Origin: Bacillota bacterium | Lineage (GTDB): Bacteria; Bacillota; SHA-98; Ch115 | Length of the DNA stretch: 32,204 bases | Direction of reading: 5' to 3' | Assembly: GCA_012842565.1 (NCBI GenBank) | Contig: DUSO01000171.1 | Span: forward strand, 1 to 32,204 | Part shown: in pieces, positions 19,016 through 27,042 of the stretch | How the letters are laid out: each line of letters begins with the position of its first letter | Position numbering within the stretch: position 1 is the stretch's first letter | Translations under genes and position numbers: made by a program | The notes under the pieces: model-generated | The model's input: only the letters and a program-made list of their open reading frames with translations | What the model was told of the DNA's origin: nothing | The model's database searches: none

Positions 19016-19775
19016 CGCCTATTCTCCTCCTAAGAGACGTATAAGAAATATCATATTCGACCTAGACGGGACGCTGGTGGATTCCCATAGTGGTATCATC
19101 GAGGCGTTGAATTATGCCCTGGTAAGGACGGGATACAGGCCTTTTGACGAGGCCGAAGCGAATCAACGCATGGGATTCTCGCTGGAAGATACCCTCCGGG
19201 ATAAGATCGCCGAGAAGGATATGCACCGGGTATGTACTCTCTATAGGGAATATTATCATAAGATATCTCCGCTCAGGACCAGGGTGTTCCCCGGAGTTGT
19301 GGATACTCTCAGACGCCTTGATAGGATGGGTATCCGGTGCGCAATTGCGTCGAATAAACCAAGGTATTCTGCGATACACCTTCTCGAGGCATTGGGGCTT
19401 CATCAATACTTTCCGGTCGTGGTAGGCGGGGAATGTGTCCCGCTGCCAAAACCCGACCCGGGCATGATCCTGCTGGCCATGTCGAGGCTGGGTGCCAGCC
19501 CGGAGAATACAATATATGTGGGAGATTCCGAGGTAGATGCGATAGCCGGCCGTTCGGCAGGACTGGAGGTAATAGTGGTACTGAATGGAATCAGGTCCCT
19601 TTGGCACAATACGGACTCGGGCAATGGTGTGAGGATGCTCCGGCATGTGTCCGATATTGTAGGACTGGTGGATGCAGAGGAGGACCCGGGGGCATGCGGA
19701 GCCGCGGCTGCCACCTTCCAGCTGTCCCGTTCCAGCAGCCGTCAGGATCAGAAGCAGGCAGGTCGTGAGGAATAG
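18981..19775 (+). CDS. HAD-superfamily phosphatase (Gph/PpaX-like)
   Basis: This is a 264-aa HAD hydrolase. Motif I is IFDLDGTLVDS, motif II is in CAIASNKP, motif III is the lysine of PKPDPGM, and motif IV is YVGDSEVDAIAG. A helical cap (about 40-100) places it near phosphoglycolate phosphatase and pyrophosphatase PpaX; the substrate cannot be read from sequence. The start is TTG 18981, with GGGA about 7 nt upstream. A CTG at 19005 preceded by GGGGGCGGG is an alternative. A low-complexity tail (ATFQLSRSSSRQDQKQ) ends the protein. It overlaps the upstream kinase-like gene and abuts the next gene, so the three are likely cotranscribed. Confidence 0.86.
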   Translation: MPAKGAGPLTRDAYSPPKRRIRNIIFDLDGTLVDSHSGIIEALNYALVRTGYRPFDEAEANQRMGFSLEDTLRDKIAEKDMHRVCTLYREYYHKISPLRTRVFPGVVDTLRRLDRMGIRCAIASNKPRYSAIHLLEALGLHQYFPVVVGGECVPLPKPDPGMILLAMSRLGASPENTIYVGDSEVDAIAGRSAGLEVIVVLNGIRSLWHNTDSGNGVRMLRHVSDIVGLVDAEEDPGACGAAAATFQLSRSSSRQDQKQAGREE

Positions 19776-20582
19776 ATGGGTGTTGAAGCAGGAACGCCCG
19801 TAACCCCGCCGGGGACAGATATTGAGCAAAACATGGAGGGACGCGGGGTACGACGCGAGATTCTGAGTGTCCGGGGGCTCAGCAAGCGCTTCGGGACGCT
19901 GCAGGTATTGCGCGATATCAGCTTCACCGTGAATAGCGGCGAAGTCGTTGTCATCCTGGGGCGCAGCGGGTCAGGCAAGAGCACCCTCCTGCGGTGTATC
20001 AACTTTCTCGAGCCCGTCGATGCTGGCGAGATATGGATAGCGGGCGAGAAGATAGACCCCCGGCGGTCCAACCTCCAGCGACTCCGCCAGGGCATCGGGT
20101 TTGTATTCCAGCATTTCAACCTGTTCCCCCACCTTACTGCGCTGGGGAATGTCACCCTCGCTCTCCGGGTTGTAAAGCGCATCAGCAAGGATGAAGCGCA
20201 GGAGATCGGTATGAAGGCTCTAAGCCAGGTCGGGCTTGCCGCAAAGGCATCCTCGTACCCCGAGGAACTCTCCGGCGGCCAGCAACAACGAGTTGCGATT
20301 GCGAGGGCGCTTGCGATGAACCCGGACCTCATGTTGTTCGATGAACCTACCTCCGCCCTCGACCCCGAGCTTATCGGCGAGGTGCTTAACGTCATGGAAT
20401 CCCTTGCGGGGAGAGGGATGACCATGATTGTGGTGACCCATGAGATGGGCTTCGCCCAAAGGGTAGCAGATAGGGCTCTCTTTATGCACGAAGGGAGGAT
20501 TGTAGAGGAGGCCGCCCCTGCCGAACTATTTTCGAACCCCAGGACCGAGGAGGCCAGGAGCTTCATAGGCTCGATTCTCTAG
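19776..20582 (+). CDS. Polar amino acid-type ABC transporter ATPase (GlnQ-like)
   Basis: This 268-aa ATPase has Walker A GRSGSGKST, the Q-loop in FVFQHFNLFPHLTALGNV, signature LSGGQQQR, Walker B LMLFDEPTSALDPE and the switch histidine in VVTHEMGFA. The FQHFNLFPH and EMGFAQRVADR motifs place it in the polar amino acid family. No matching permease or binding protein is next to it, so it is an orphan here. The ATG follows the stop of the HAD gene directly. About 25 residues precede the ABC fold, which is longer than usual; an ATG at about residue 20 (MEGRGVRREILSV) could be the real start. Confidence 0.88.
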   Translation: MGVEAGTPVTPPGTDIEQNMEGRGVRREILSVRGLSKRFGTLQVLRDISFTVNSGEVVVILGRSGSGKSTLLRCINFLEPVDAGEIWIAGEKIDPRRSNLQRLRQGIGFVFQHFNLFPHLTALGNVTLALRVVKRISKDEAQEIGMKALSQVGLAAKASSYPEELSGGQQQRVAIARALAMNPDLMLFDEPTSALDPELIGEVLNVMESLAGRGMTMIVVTHEMGFAQRVADRALFMHEGRIVEEAAPAELFSNPRTEEARSFIGSIL

Positions 20583-20817
20583 ATTCCAGGCCGGCCGGGT
20601 TCAATGGCTAGACGGGCGTCGCTTGTGCTGCTGGATGATCTCATTTGGCAGCACGGATCACCTATAATGGTTCAGGGGAAGGCGAGAGAAGCAGCCCGGT
20701 AAGCAGCACCCCCTTTGCCCCGCTTGCTAAAGTGAGCGAACTATTCGCGCTACACACTACACAGAGGAGCCATACTCCCCGGGCCTCTCTTCCCTTTAGT
20801 ACTATACCGTACCAGCA

Positions 20818-22266
20818 TTAGTAAGCCTTCGCAAAATAGACTATGCGCCCTCCATCTTTACCACACCGGACGCATGTCCCCTTCCCGGCATCTTCGAAGG
20901 GGATGCATCTGATGGTGGCCCCGGTTTCGGCTTTGATCGCGGCCTCGCACTCAGCGCTGCCGCACCAGCCGGCCCGGATAAACCCGGGCAGCGCGCTACT
21001 GGCAATGGACTGGAATTCGTCATATGTATCGACATCATGCGTATTCTCGTCACGGAATCGCCTTGCTCGCTCGTAAAGACCCTTTTGTATCTCGTCCAGC
21101 ACACGGGCCACAGTCTCCTCGATGCCCTCCTGCGAGACACTCTCTTTTTCCCCGGAGTGGCGTCGCGCGAGCATAACCTGCCCAGCCTTGAGATCGCGAG
21201 GGCCGATCTCCATTCGTAGCGGGACGCCACGGAGCTCCCAGTCGTTGAATTTCCACCCGGGCGAGTATTCTTCGCGATCGTCCAGATGGACCCGGAAGCG
21301 TCCGGAGAGTCTTGCGGCAATTTCCCTTGCCCTGGCAAGGACAGCCTCCTTGTCCTTTGGAGGCATAATCGGCACGATGACCACCTGAATTGGCGCCACC
21401 GCCGGGGGCAGGGCCAGCCCGCGCTCATCGCCGTGGACCATGACCAGGGCCCCTATAAGGCGCGTGCTCACACCCCACGACGTCTGCCATACGTGTTTTA
21501 ACCGGTTATCCTCGTCCAGGAAGGTTATGTCGAAAACCCTGGCGAAGTTCTGGCCCAGGTTGTGGGAGGTGCCCGCCTGGAGTGCCCGGCCGTCCGTCAT
21601 GAGCGCCTCGATGCAGTAGGTTCTAAGTGCGCCGGCAAATTTTTCGCTCTCGGTTTTCTGCCCCCACACTACGGGAATTGCAAGGTCATTGGTGGCAAAG
21701 TCTCTGTAGACATCCAGCATTCTCAGGGCCTCTTGCTCAGCTTCCTCGGCCGTGCGGTGCGCGGTGTGCCCTTCCTGCCACAGGAATTCGGTGGTCCTCA
21801 GGAAAGGCCTTGTCGTTTTCTCCCAGCGTAGCACATTGCACCATTGGTTTATCAGGACAGGAAGGTCTCTCCATGATTTTATCCACCTGGAATACATGCT
21901 GCAGATTATAGTCTCCGACGTGGGCCGGACGACGAGCCGTTCCGCGAGCTCTTCTTGGCCTCCCCTCGTGACCCAGGCGACCTCAGGCGCAAATCCTTCG
22001 ACATGTTCACTTTCCTTGCGGAGGAGGCTCTCCGGGATAAGGAGAGGGAAGTATGCGTTCTTATGGCCCGTTGCTTTGAACCGGCCGTCGAGAAGCCTTT
22101 GGATATTCTCCCATATGGCGAATCCATGGGGCCGAATTACCATACACCCGCGCACCGGGGCATAATCGGCCAGTTCGGCCTTGAGGACCACGTCGGTATA
22201 CCAGCGAGAGAAGTCCTCGGATTTCGGAGTGATGTGTTCGACAAACCCAGCCTGTTCGGTTTTCAT
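20818..22266 (-). CDS. proS: Prolyl-tRNA synthetase, archaeal/eukaryotic-type (ProS type 3)
   Basis: This 482-aa class II synthetase charges tRNA(Pro). Motif 2 is in LRWEKTTRPFLRTTEFLWQEGHTAH and motif 3 around the GVSTRLIGALVMVHGDERGL region. An anticodon-binding domain follows (about 285-390). The C-terminal zinc-type domain has CGSAEC and CVRCG, and the protein ends in tyrosine (FAKAY), as in ProS type 3. It lacks the editing insert of the bacterial type. ATG 22266 is the only possible start, since a TAA lies in frame just upstream, but it has no SD at normal spacing. Expression is controlled by a proline T-box ending about 220 nt upstream. Confidence 0.95.
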   Translation of the reverse strand: MKTEQAGFVEHITPKSEDFSRWYTDVVLKAELADYAPVRGCMVIRPHGFAIWENIQRLLDGRFKATGHKNAYFPLLIPESLLRKESEHVEGFAPEVAWVTRGGQEELAERLVVRPTSETIICSMYSRWIKSWRDLPVLINQWCNVLRWEKTTRPFLRTTEFLWQEGHTAHRTAEEAEQEALRMLDVYRDFATNDLAIPVVWGQKTESEKFAGALRTYCIEALMTDGRALQAGTSHNLGQNFARVFDITFLDEDNRLKHVWQTSWGVSTRLIGALVMVHGDERGLALPPAVAPIQVVIVPIMPPKDKEAVLARAREIAARLSGRFRVHLDDREEYSPGWKFNDWELRGVPLRMEIGPRDLKAGQVMLARRHSGEKESVSQEGIEETVARVLDEIQKGLYERARRFRDENTHDVDTYDEFQSIASSALPGFIRAGWCGSAECEAAIKAETGATIRCIPFEDAGKGTCVRCGKDGGRIVYFAKAY

Positions 22267-22487
22267 CGAATTTTACAGCGGCCCGGGCTCCGCAGGACCC
22301 CGCAGCCTCCTGCGTTTATGTGCAGGGAGGGGGCCGCTACTTCCTCCTTTCTCACGTTTATGATAATCGCAATCCTGCACCGGCGGCGCCTTGGGCTGGC
22401 GGCAATCTTGGGCCGGCGGCAGCGAAGAAGGCCGGCAACGTGCCGGGTAAGGCCCGTAATATACCGGGTTATGAGCTACCTCGAAAC
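22267..22487 (-). other. Long untranslated segment between the T-box and proS
   Basis: The minus strand carries a strong AAAGGAGG (22350-22343) with no start codon within 20 nt. Closer to proS is the hairpin CGCAG-GAGG-CTGCG, whose loop is itself SD-like. Neither is at a normal distance from ATG 22266. They could act as a ribosome standby site, or a leader peptide may have been lost. Confidence 0.35.
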
Positions 22488-22750
22488 AAAAAAGCCTTCG
22501 CCCGGCTGAGGGCGAAAGCTTGCTTCCGCGGTACCACCCCAATTGGCCCAGGGTAAGTCCAGGGCCCGCTCAAAACCCGGGCAACCCTTTCTGGATTTCA
22601 GGGTTGCCAGCCCCTGTAACGGGGGGTTCCGGCATGGCTCATCGCCTGCAGCTCACGGGTGGGTTCAGGCACGGATATGGCGGGTATCTCACCCAAAGGC
22701 CCGCTCTCTGTGACATTATCCTGATACCTTACTATTCCCGGTCATCGCCA
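22488..22750 (-). promoter_or_regulatory. Proline T-box riboswitch upstream of proS
   Basis: On the minus strand, Stem I begins with CGATGACGGGAATAGTAAG, containing the AGTA motif. AGAGAGC follows, then a specifier loop reading GAACCCACC (about 22666-22658), with CCC (Pro) in the position followed by a purine. Downstream is the T-box sequence GGGTGGTACCGCGG (22539-22526). The terminator is an 11-bp stem, AGCTTTCGCCC with GGGCGAAGGCT (22520-22494), and a T-run (22493-22488). Uncharged tRNA(Pro) should stabilise the antiterminator and allow proS transcription. Confidence 0.9.
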
Positions 22751-22751
22751 T

Positions 22752-22774
22752 TTCAAATCTCAATTTGATTTGAA
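22752..22774. repeat. AT-rich inverted repeat just upstream of the T-box
   Basis: TTCAAATC (22752-22759) and GATTTGAA (22767-22774) form a perfect 8-bp stem with a 7-nt loop. It lies in the 5' part of the proS leader, between the promoter and Stem I. It could be a 5' stabilising stem or a protein-binding site. Confidence 0.5.
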
Positions 22775-22804
22775 CCTTCCCGGCCTGGTCGTGGCGTCAC
22801 CTGG

Positions 22805-22833
22805 AATATATCATGTAGTGTTGATAATTGCAA
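22805..22833 (-). promoter_or_regulatory. Candidate proS promoter
   Basis: On the minus strand TTGCAA (22833-22828), a 17-bp spacer and TATATT (22810-22805) give a plausible SigA promoter. The start would be near 22798, about 50 nt before T-box Stem I. Confidence 0.5.
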
Positions 22834-22983
22834 TATGCTGGGGTAGTGAGCATTCCAGCCGCGCTTTTACAAGGGAATCGTGCCATGCAGGAAATTGATG
22901 GGGCCTGTCGAATCCCTAGATTCGGGCGAACCGGGTAGAGGCATTGCTGTTAAACAAAGGAGTTATCATTTCCAAAGGAGGGG

Positions 22984-24030
22984 ATGGCCGCGATACCGGC
23001 CCGGCACCAGCATTTTCAAGGGTTCATGGTAGGTCTTCGCGGCGGTGGCATGGCATTGAAGGAAGCCCACCTCGGGCGCTCGGAGAGCCGGGCTGAGCGG
23101 CTCAAAAGGCTAGAGTCTATCCTCTATCGTAATCCTCATGGTGCGTCCGCCAGAGAGCTGGCCCGGGCTTTGAATGTGGACAGGAGAACAATCTACCGGG
23201 ACATCGACTCTCTTACCCGGGTTGGCGTGCCCGTCTATCAGGAGGGGGGTCGTTTTTGCCTGGACCGGGAGTGCTCCCTCACGACGGTGCGGCTGAACCT
23301 GAATGAAGCCATGGCGCTCTATATCGCGGCGAGGCTCCTGTCACGTCACAGCGACGAGCACAACCCCCATGTCATTTCAGCCCTCGAAAAGCTCGCAACC
23401 GCATCACCGGACCCGACGATCTCGGAACATATAGGCCGGGCCGCTGGTGTCGTGAGGAACCGGCGCCGGAACCCTTCTTATGTAAGAGTCCTGGAGACCC
23501 TCACCAGGGCATGGGCAGACAAGAGGCAGGTCCACATCAAGTACTGCTCATCCGATGGCAAAATCACCGAACGGGTCATTGATCCATACTTCCTCGAGCC
23601 CTCTCCCGTTGGGTATGCATGCTATGTGATCGCTTATGACCACCTGCGGTCTGCGGTCCGGACATTCAAGGTCGAGAGGATTAAAGAGGCAACGATCCTT
23701 GACCGGGAATACGAGGTCGACCCTGATTTCGACCCATATGAACGTCTTCAGGGGTGCTGGGGGGTCATGTGGGGCGACGAGACCCGGGTACGCCTTAAAT
23801 TCTCGCCGGCAGTGGCCCGCCGCGTCAAGGAATCCCAGTGGCACCCGAGTCAGGTGGTCGAGGATTGCAGCGATGGGGCGTGCATCCTGACAGTAAGAGT
23901 GGGTGCCACTATAGAGATGCTGCCATGGGTCCGGAGCTGGGGCGGAGAGGTGGAAGTCCTGGAACCCCCGGAACTGCGCGAACAGGTGGTCCAGGAGATA
24001 GCAAAGCTGAGGAAGGCGTATGGGGTTTGA
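22984..24030 (+). CDS. WYL-domain transcriptional regulator (YafY-like)
   Basis: This 348-aa regulator has an N-terminal winged HTH (ILYRNPHGASARELARALNVDRRTIYRDIDSLTRVGVPV) and a WYL domain (about 165-250) with KYCSSDGKITERVIDPYFLEPS. A C-terminal WCX-like segment (VRLKFSPAVARRVKE...LRVGATIEMLPWVRSWGGEVEVLEP) follows. WYL proteins bind a ligand, sometimes a nucleotide or nucleic acid, and control nearby genes. ATG 22984 is only about 3 nt from AAAGGAGG, which is close; the same motif also occurs at 22955-22961. ATG 23050 is an alternative (326 aa). It diverges from proS and converges on the ABC operon, 14 bp apart. Confidence 0.88.
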   Translation: MAAIPARHQHFQGFMVGLRGGGMALKEAHLGRSESRAERLKRLESILYRNPHGASARELARALNVDRRTIYRDIDSLTRVGVPVYQEGGRFCLDRECSLTTVRLNLNEAMALYIAARLLSRHSDEHNPHVISALEKLATASPDPTISEHIGRAAGVVRNRRRNPSYVRVLETLTRAWADKRQVHIKYCSSDGKITERVIDPYFLEPSPVGYACYVIAYDHLRSAVRTFKVERIKEATILDREYEVDPDFDPYERLQGCWGVMWGDETRVRLKFSPAVARRVKESQWHPSQVVEDCSDGACILTVRVGATIEMLPWVRSWGGEVEVLEPPELREQVVQEIAKLRKAYGV

Positions 24031-24044
24031 GGACCGGATATTCG

Positions 24045-24806
24045 TCAGGTTTTCGATTCATGCCACGTGAGCAGGCGTGCCTCCAGATAGGCGACAACCC
24101 AATAGCTTATGAGCCCGAGGAAGCTCATCACCGTGACGGAACTCAATATCATCACGATGTCATATGTCTCGCTCCCTAGAGTGAGGAGGAACCCCAGGCC
24201 GGCCTTGGCCCCCATTAATTCCCCTATAATGGCCGCTACCACGGCCTGCGTCGTCGATATCCTGAAGCCCGCCATGGCCATAGGGAGGGCTGCCGGGACT
24301 TCAAGCCACAAGAAACGCTGCCATCTCGAGGCTTTGAGGATACGGAGGAGGTTTATCATGTCTTTCCCGATAGACCGGATTCCCAGCATGACATTTATGG
24401 TGATCGGGAAGAACACAACAAGTGCGACGAGGACGACCTTCGAAGTAATCCCCAGTCCGAACCAGAGGAGGAATAGTGGCGCAAGAGATATCTTGGGCGC
24501 GGTCTGAGCGATCAGGATATAGGGAGAGATTACTCTCTCGAGGAGTTCGGACTTTGCGAGAACATAACCAAAGATAACCCCCAGGACGCTCCCGATTAAA
24601 GTGCCTATGGCGATCTCCTCGAAAGTCACACCTAGGTGTTTTTGCAGATCTCCTGTGTGCCAGAGTTTGACAATACCTGCCAGGACCCGCTCCGGGGGCG
24701 GGAGGAGGTAGGCGGGTATTCGGCTCACCTCCACATAACCCTTCCAGATGGCGAGAAATGCTACCAGGACCAGAAGGCTCAGCAATCTCTTTCCCCATTT
24801 ATTCAA
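24045..24806 (-). CDS. ABC transporter permease (TauC/SsuC family), second permease
   Basis: This is a 253-aa inner-membrane permease. About six helices follow the short N-terminus; YLLPPPERVL is typical of the TauC/SsuC/ThiX group. The EAA loop that contacts the ATPase is GIRSIGKDMINLLRILKASRWQRFLWLEVPAALP. The start is TTG 24806, with GGGGGGG 8 nt upstream. It closely resembles the first permease (27039-27878), including the ending WHESK, so the pair is probably a duplication forming a heterodimer or serving two related substrates. It is last in the operon, separated from the binding-protein gene by 238 bp. Confidence 0.9.
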   Translation of the reverse strand: MNKWGKRLLSLLVLVAFLAIWKGYVEVSRIPAYLLPPPERVLAGIVKLWHTGDLQKHLGVTFEEIAIGTLIGSVLGVIFGYVLAKSELLERVISPYILIAQTAPKISLAPLFLLWFGLGITSKVVLVALVVFFPITINVMLGIRSIGKDMINLLRILKASRWQRFLWLEVPAALPMAMAGFRISTTQAVVAAIIGELMGAKAGLGFLLTLGSETYDIVMILSSVTVMSFLGLISYWVVAYLEARLLTWHESKT

Positions 24807-24988
24807 GGCAGTTCCCCCCCAACCGGGCCTCCATACCGGGCCTTACCCTAGCCTGTCCCGAGCTTTGGGGTACCCCCTGCGGCTGAGGCGACGTCCTCGC
24901 TCGGCACATAGCCTCGCCCTCGAGGGGGCACCCCGCTCTCTCTCCCGGTTACCCCAGGATACGCCACGCGACTTTATACTTCGACGGC

Positions 24989-25003
24989 GCCGATTCTATC
25001 GGC
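24989..25003 (-). other. Hairpin between the binding-protein and second permease genes
   Basis: GCCGAT-AGA-ATCGGC on the minus strand is a perfect 6-bp stem, about 40 nt after the binding-protein stop. No T-run follows. Such stems often protect the mRNA 3' end of a binding-protein gene and set unequal expression within an operon. Confidence 0.4.
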
Positions 25004-25044
25004 ACGGACGACTACTTCGAACATCCAACTTCGTAGAATCTGTG

Positions 25045-26043
25045 CTACTTCAAGAATTCGTTCGTTACCAGCGTCTTTGCATCGAAAGCCTTGTCTATGA
25101 CACCATACTCCTTCATGACATCTATGGACCTCTGCCAGCGCTCCACGTCTCCCCAGCCCAGGCCATGGGCCCTGGTGTTGTCGCTCTGCCACAGGTAGTT
25201 TATGAAGGCCTTGTCGAAGATCTCTTCAAGCGACTTCTCCTGCCCGGCATAGGTTGGAGCATACTTCTGCACCGCTAGGTTGATTGCCTCGTCCAGGTGG
25301 CCTCCTATGATCCACTTCAAGCTCTTGTCGAGAGCGCGTATGAACTTCCTGGCCAGCTCAGGCTTTTCCCTGAGCAGTTTTTCGCTGGTGACCAGGACGT
25401 TTCCATGGGAGGGCAGGAATTCATCCGACCTGAATTCCGCCACGTCAACACCTCTATTTCGAAGCTCGAATGTCCTCAACATCGAGAAGCAGATGGCATC
25501 CACCTGGTCGGTAGCCAGGGCGTTTACGATGGCTCCTGTGCCTACGATCTCTATTTTGACGTCCTTGACCGAAAGCCCGGCCTTCTTGAGAAGCACCTGC
25601 AACTGGATGTAGTTGGGGCTCCCGTAGCTGGTGATCGCTACGCGTTTGCCCTTGAGGTCCTTCGGCTCCTTTATGCCGCTCGACTTCTTGAAGATGGTGG
25701 CGCCCAGCCCGCGCTGGTAAGTAGTGTGAATTACCTTGACCGGTATGCCCTGGGATTTGGCCAGTATTACCGCATCAGCATTGGGAAAGCCAAACTCTAC
25801 GTTACCGACTGCCACATTCTTGACGATATCCGCCGCCGCGGCATAGTAGAAATCCACGTCGAGGCCCTCTTCGGCAAAGAACCCCTTCTCCTTGGCAACA
25901 TAAAGAGGCGCGTAATAAGGGACGGCGGCGCCGTCGATCTGGATGGTCACCTTTTCCGGTGCGGGCGCGGCCGACACGAGACCTGCCGTTGCCAGGACTA
26001 GAAGCAGTGTGGTTGCTAGAAGCCACGATAAATATTTCCGCAT
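25045..26043 (-). CDS. NMT1/THI5-type ABC substrate-binding protein
   Basis: This is a 332-aa secreted binding protein. A signal peptide (MRKYLSWLLATTLLLVLATAGLVSA) ends in an AxA-like site (VSA-AP) and contains no lipobox cysteine. The mature protein begins KVTIQIDGAAVPYYAPLYVAKEKGFFAEEGLDVDF, the NMT1/TauA/SsuA fold, with GNVEFGFPNADAVILAKSQGIPV and KDLKGKRVAITSYGS. Family ligands include pyrimidine precursors, sulfonates, nitrate and riboflavin. The start ATG 26043 has AGGAGG 8 nt upstream; the frame to 26127 is not supported. The uridine phosphorylase just upstream suggests a nucleoside or pyrimidine ligand. Confidence 0.9.
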   Translation of the reverse strand: MRKYLSWLLATTLLLVLATAGLVSAAPAPEKVTIQIDGAAVPYYAPLYVAKEKGFFAEEGLDVDFYYAAAADIVKNVAVGNVEFGFPNADAVILAKSQGIPVKVIHTTYQRGLGATIFKKSSGIKEPKDLKGKRVAITSYGSPNYIQLQVLLKKAGLSVKDVKIEIVGTGAIVNALATDQVDAICFSMLRTFELRNRGVDVAEFRSDEFLPSHGNVLVTSEKLLREKPELARKFIRALDKSLKWIIGGHLDEAINLAVQKYAPTYAGQEKSLEEIFDKAFINYLWQSDNTRAHGLGWGDVERWQRSIDVMKEYGVIDKAFDAKTLVTNEFLK

Positions 26044-26214
26044 TTGTTGTTCCTCCTCGTAGAATATTGGCCTCCTCACGAGACCAGCCTGCGGGACCCG
26101 CCTGGGACACCCGCCAGCGAGGCCCACCCGCGGGCCTGTTCGAGAGGCCGGCCAGAGTTGTCAGTCTCACCGGGTTCTGAAGTATTGCCTGTTTTGCGGC
26201 ACTTCACAGTCTTG

Positions 26215-27042
26215 TCAGCTATTAGAAAGCGTGCCCGAAGGTGCTATCAGAGATAACGACAAGTGCTTCTTCCCACTCCTTTCCTTTAGTGAATCCCAGC
26301 GTGCAAGCAGGCTTGCCGCCTCGCACGCGGCTGAGACCAGCTTCCCCTGGCTCTTTTCATAATGAGGATCCCATTCGTCAGTGATTCTGTTGCAGTGTAC
26401 TGCGTAAATCGCACCACCCCTAAAGCCCAGAGCATTTGCGAGGGTGAGGACGGTGTCGGCCTCCATTTCGATATTGATCACCCTGGACTGCTGGAGTTCC
26501 TGGACGATACCACCTGAACCAGGCCTCCGGGCTGGCACGGAGATCCTGCCCTGCCCCTCATAAAACGAACCTATACTTGCCCCGATCCCGACGTGGTAGG
26601 AATAACCAAGGCGTTCGCAGGCTTCGACGAGGGATAGTACAATTTCATAGCTGGCCACTGCAGGGTACTCGGGACGCACATAGAATTGGGAGCTGCCTCC
26701 GAGCCTCACGCTCCCTGCACTTATGATCAGGTCACCACAGGCAATCTCCGGGACTATCGCTCCTGTGCCCCCGACCCTTATGAAGGTAGTTACCCCCAGC
26801 CGCGCCAGCTCGACGACGGCGATCTCCGTGGAGGGGCCACCGATTCCTGTTGAGCAAACGGTAATGGGGGTGCCCTTGTAAGAGCCTCTGGCCACCTTGA
26901 ATTCTCTATTCTGGGACAAAACGGAAAAACCATCCAGCAATGTCCCTATGAGCTCCACGCGACCGGGATCCCCCGGCAGGAGGGCTATAGGAGCCAGGTC
27001 ACCCTTTTTGCACCTCAGGTGAGGGGTTTCCATATTTCTCAT
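26215..27042 (-). CDS. udp: Uridine phosphorylase
   Basis: This 275-aa nucleoside phosphorylase splits uridine with phosphate into uracil and ribose 1-phosphate. It follows the E. coli Udp pattern closely: GDPGRVELI, NREFKVARG, CSTGIGGPSTEIAVVEL and IRVGGTGAI (phosphate site), and NIEMEADTVLTLANALGFRGGAIYAVHCNRIT (ribose site). The uracil-contacting Gln and Arg of E. coli Udp (in GQERYDTY) are kept as GQGR, supporting uridine over purine nucleosides. The start ATG 27042 overlaps the permease stop (ATGA), so the two are coupled. The C-terminal 15-20 residues are unlike Udp. Confidence 0.9.
   Translation of the reverse strand: MRNMETPHLRCKKGDLAPIALLPGDPGRVELIGTLLDGFSVLSQNREFKVARGSYKGTPITVCSTGIGGPSTEIAVVELARLGVTTFIRVGGTGAIVPEIACGDLIISAGSVRLGGSSQFYVRPEYPAVASYEIVLSLVEACERLGYSYHVGIGASIGSFYEGQGRISVPARRPGSGGIVQELQQSRVINIEMEADTVLTLANALGFRGGAIYAVHCNRITDEWDPHYEKSQGKLVSAACEAASLLARWDSLKERSGKKHLSLSLIAPSGTLSNS

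Noticed and set aside
19748-20566. Long minus-strand frame opposite the GlnQ-like gene
   Set aside because: A shadow of a certain ABC ATPase gene; serine/arginine-rich product with no family.
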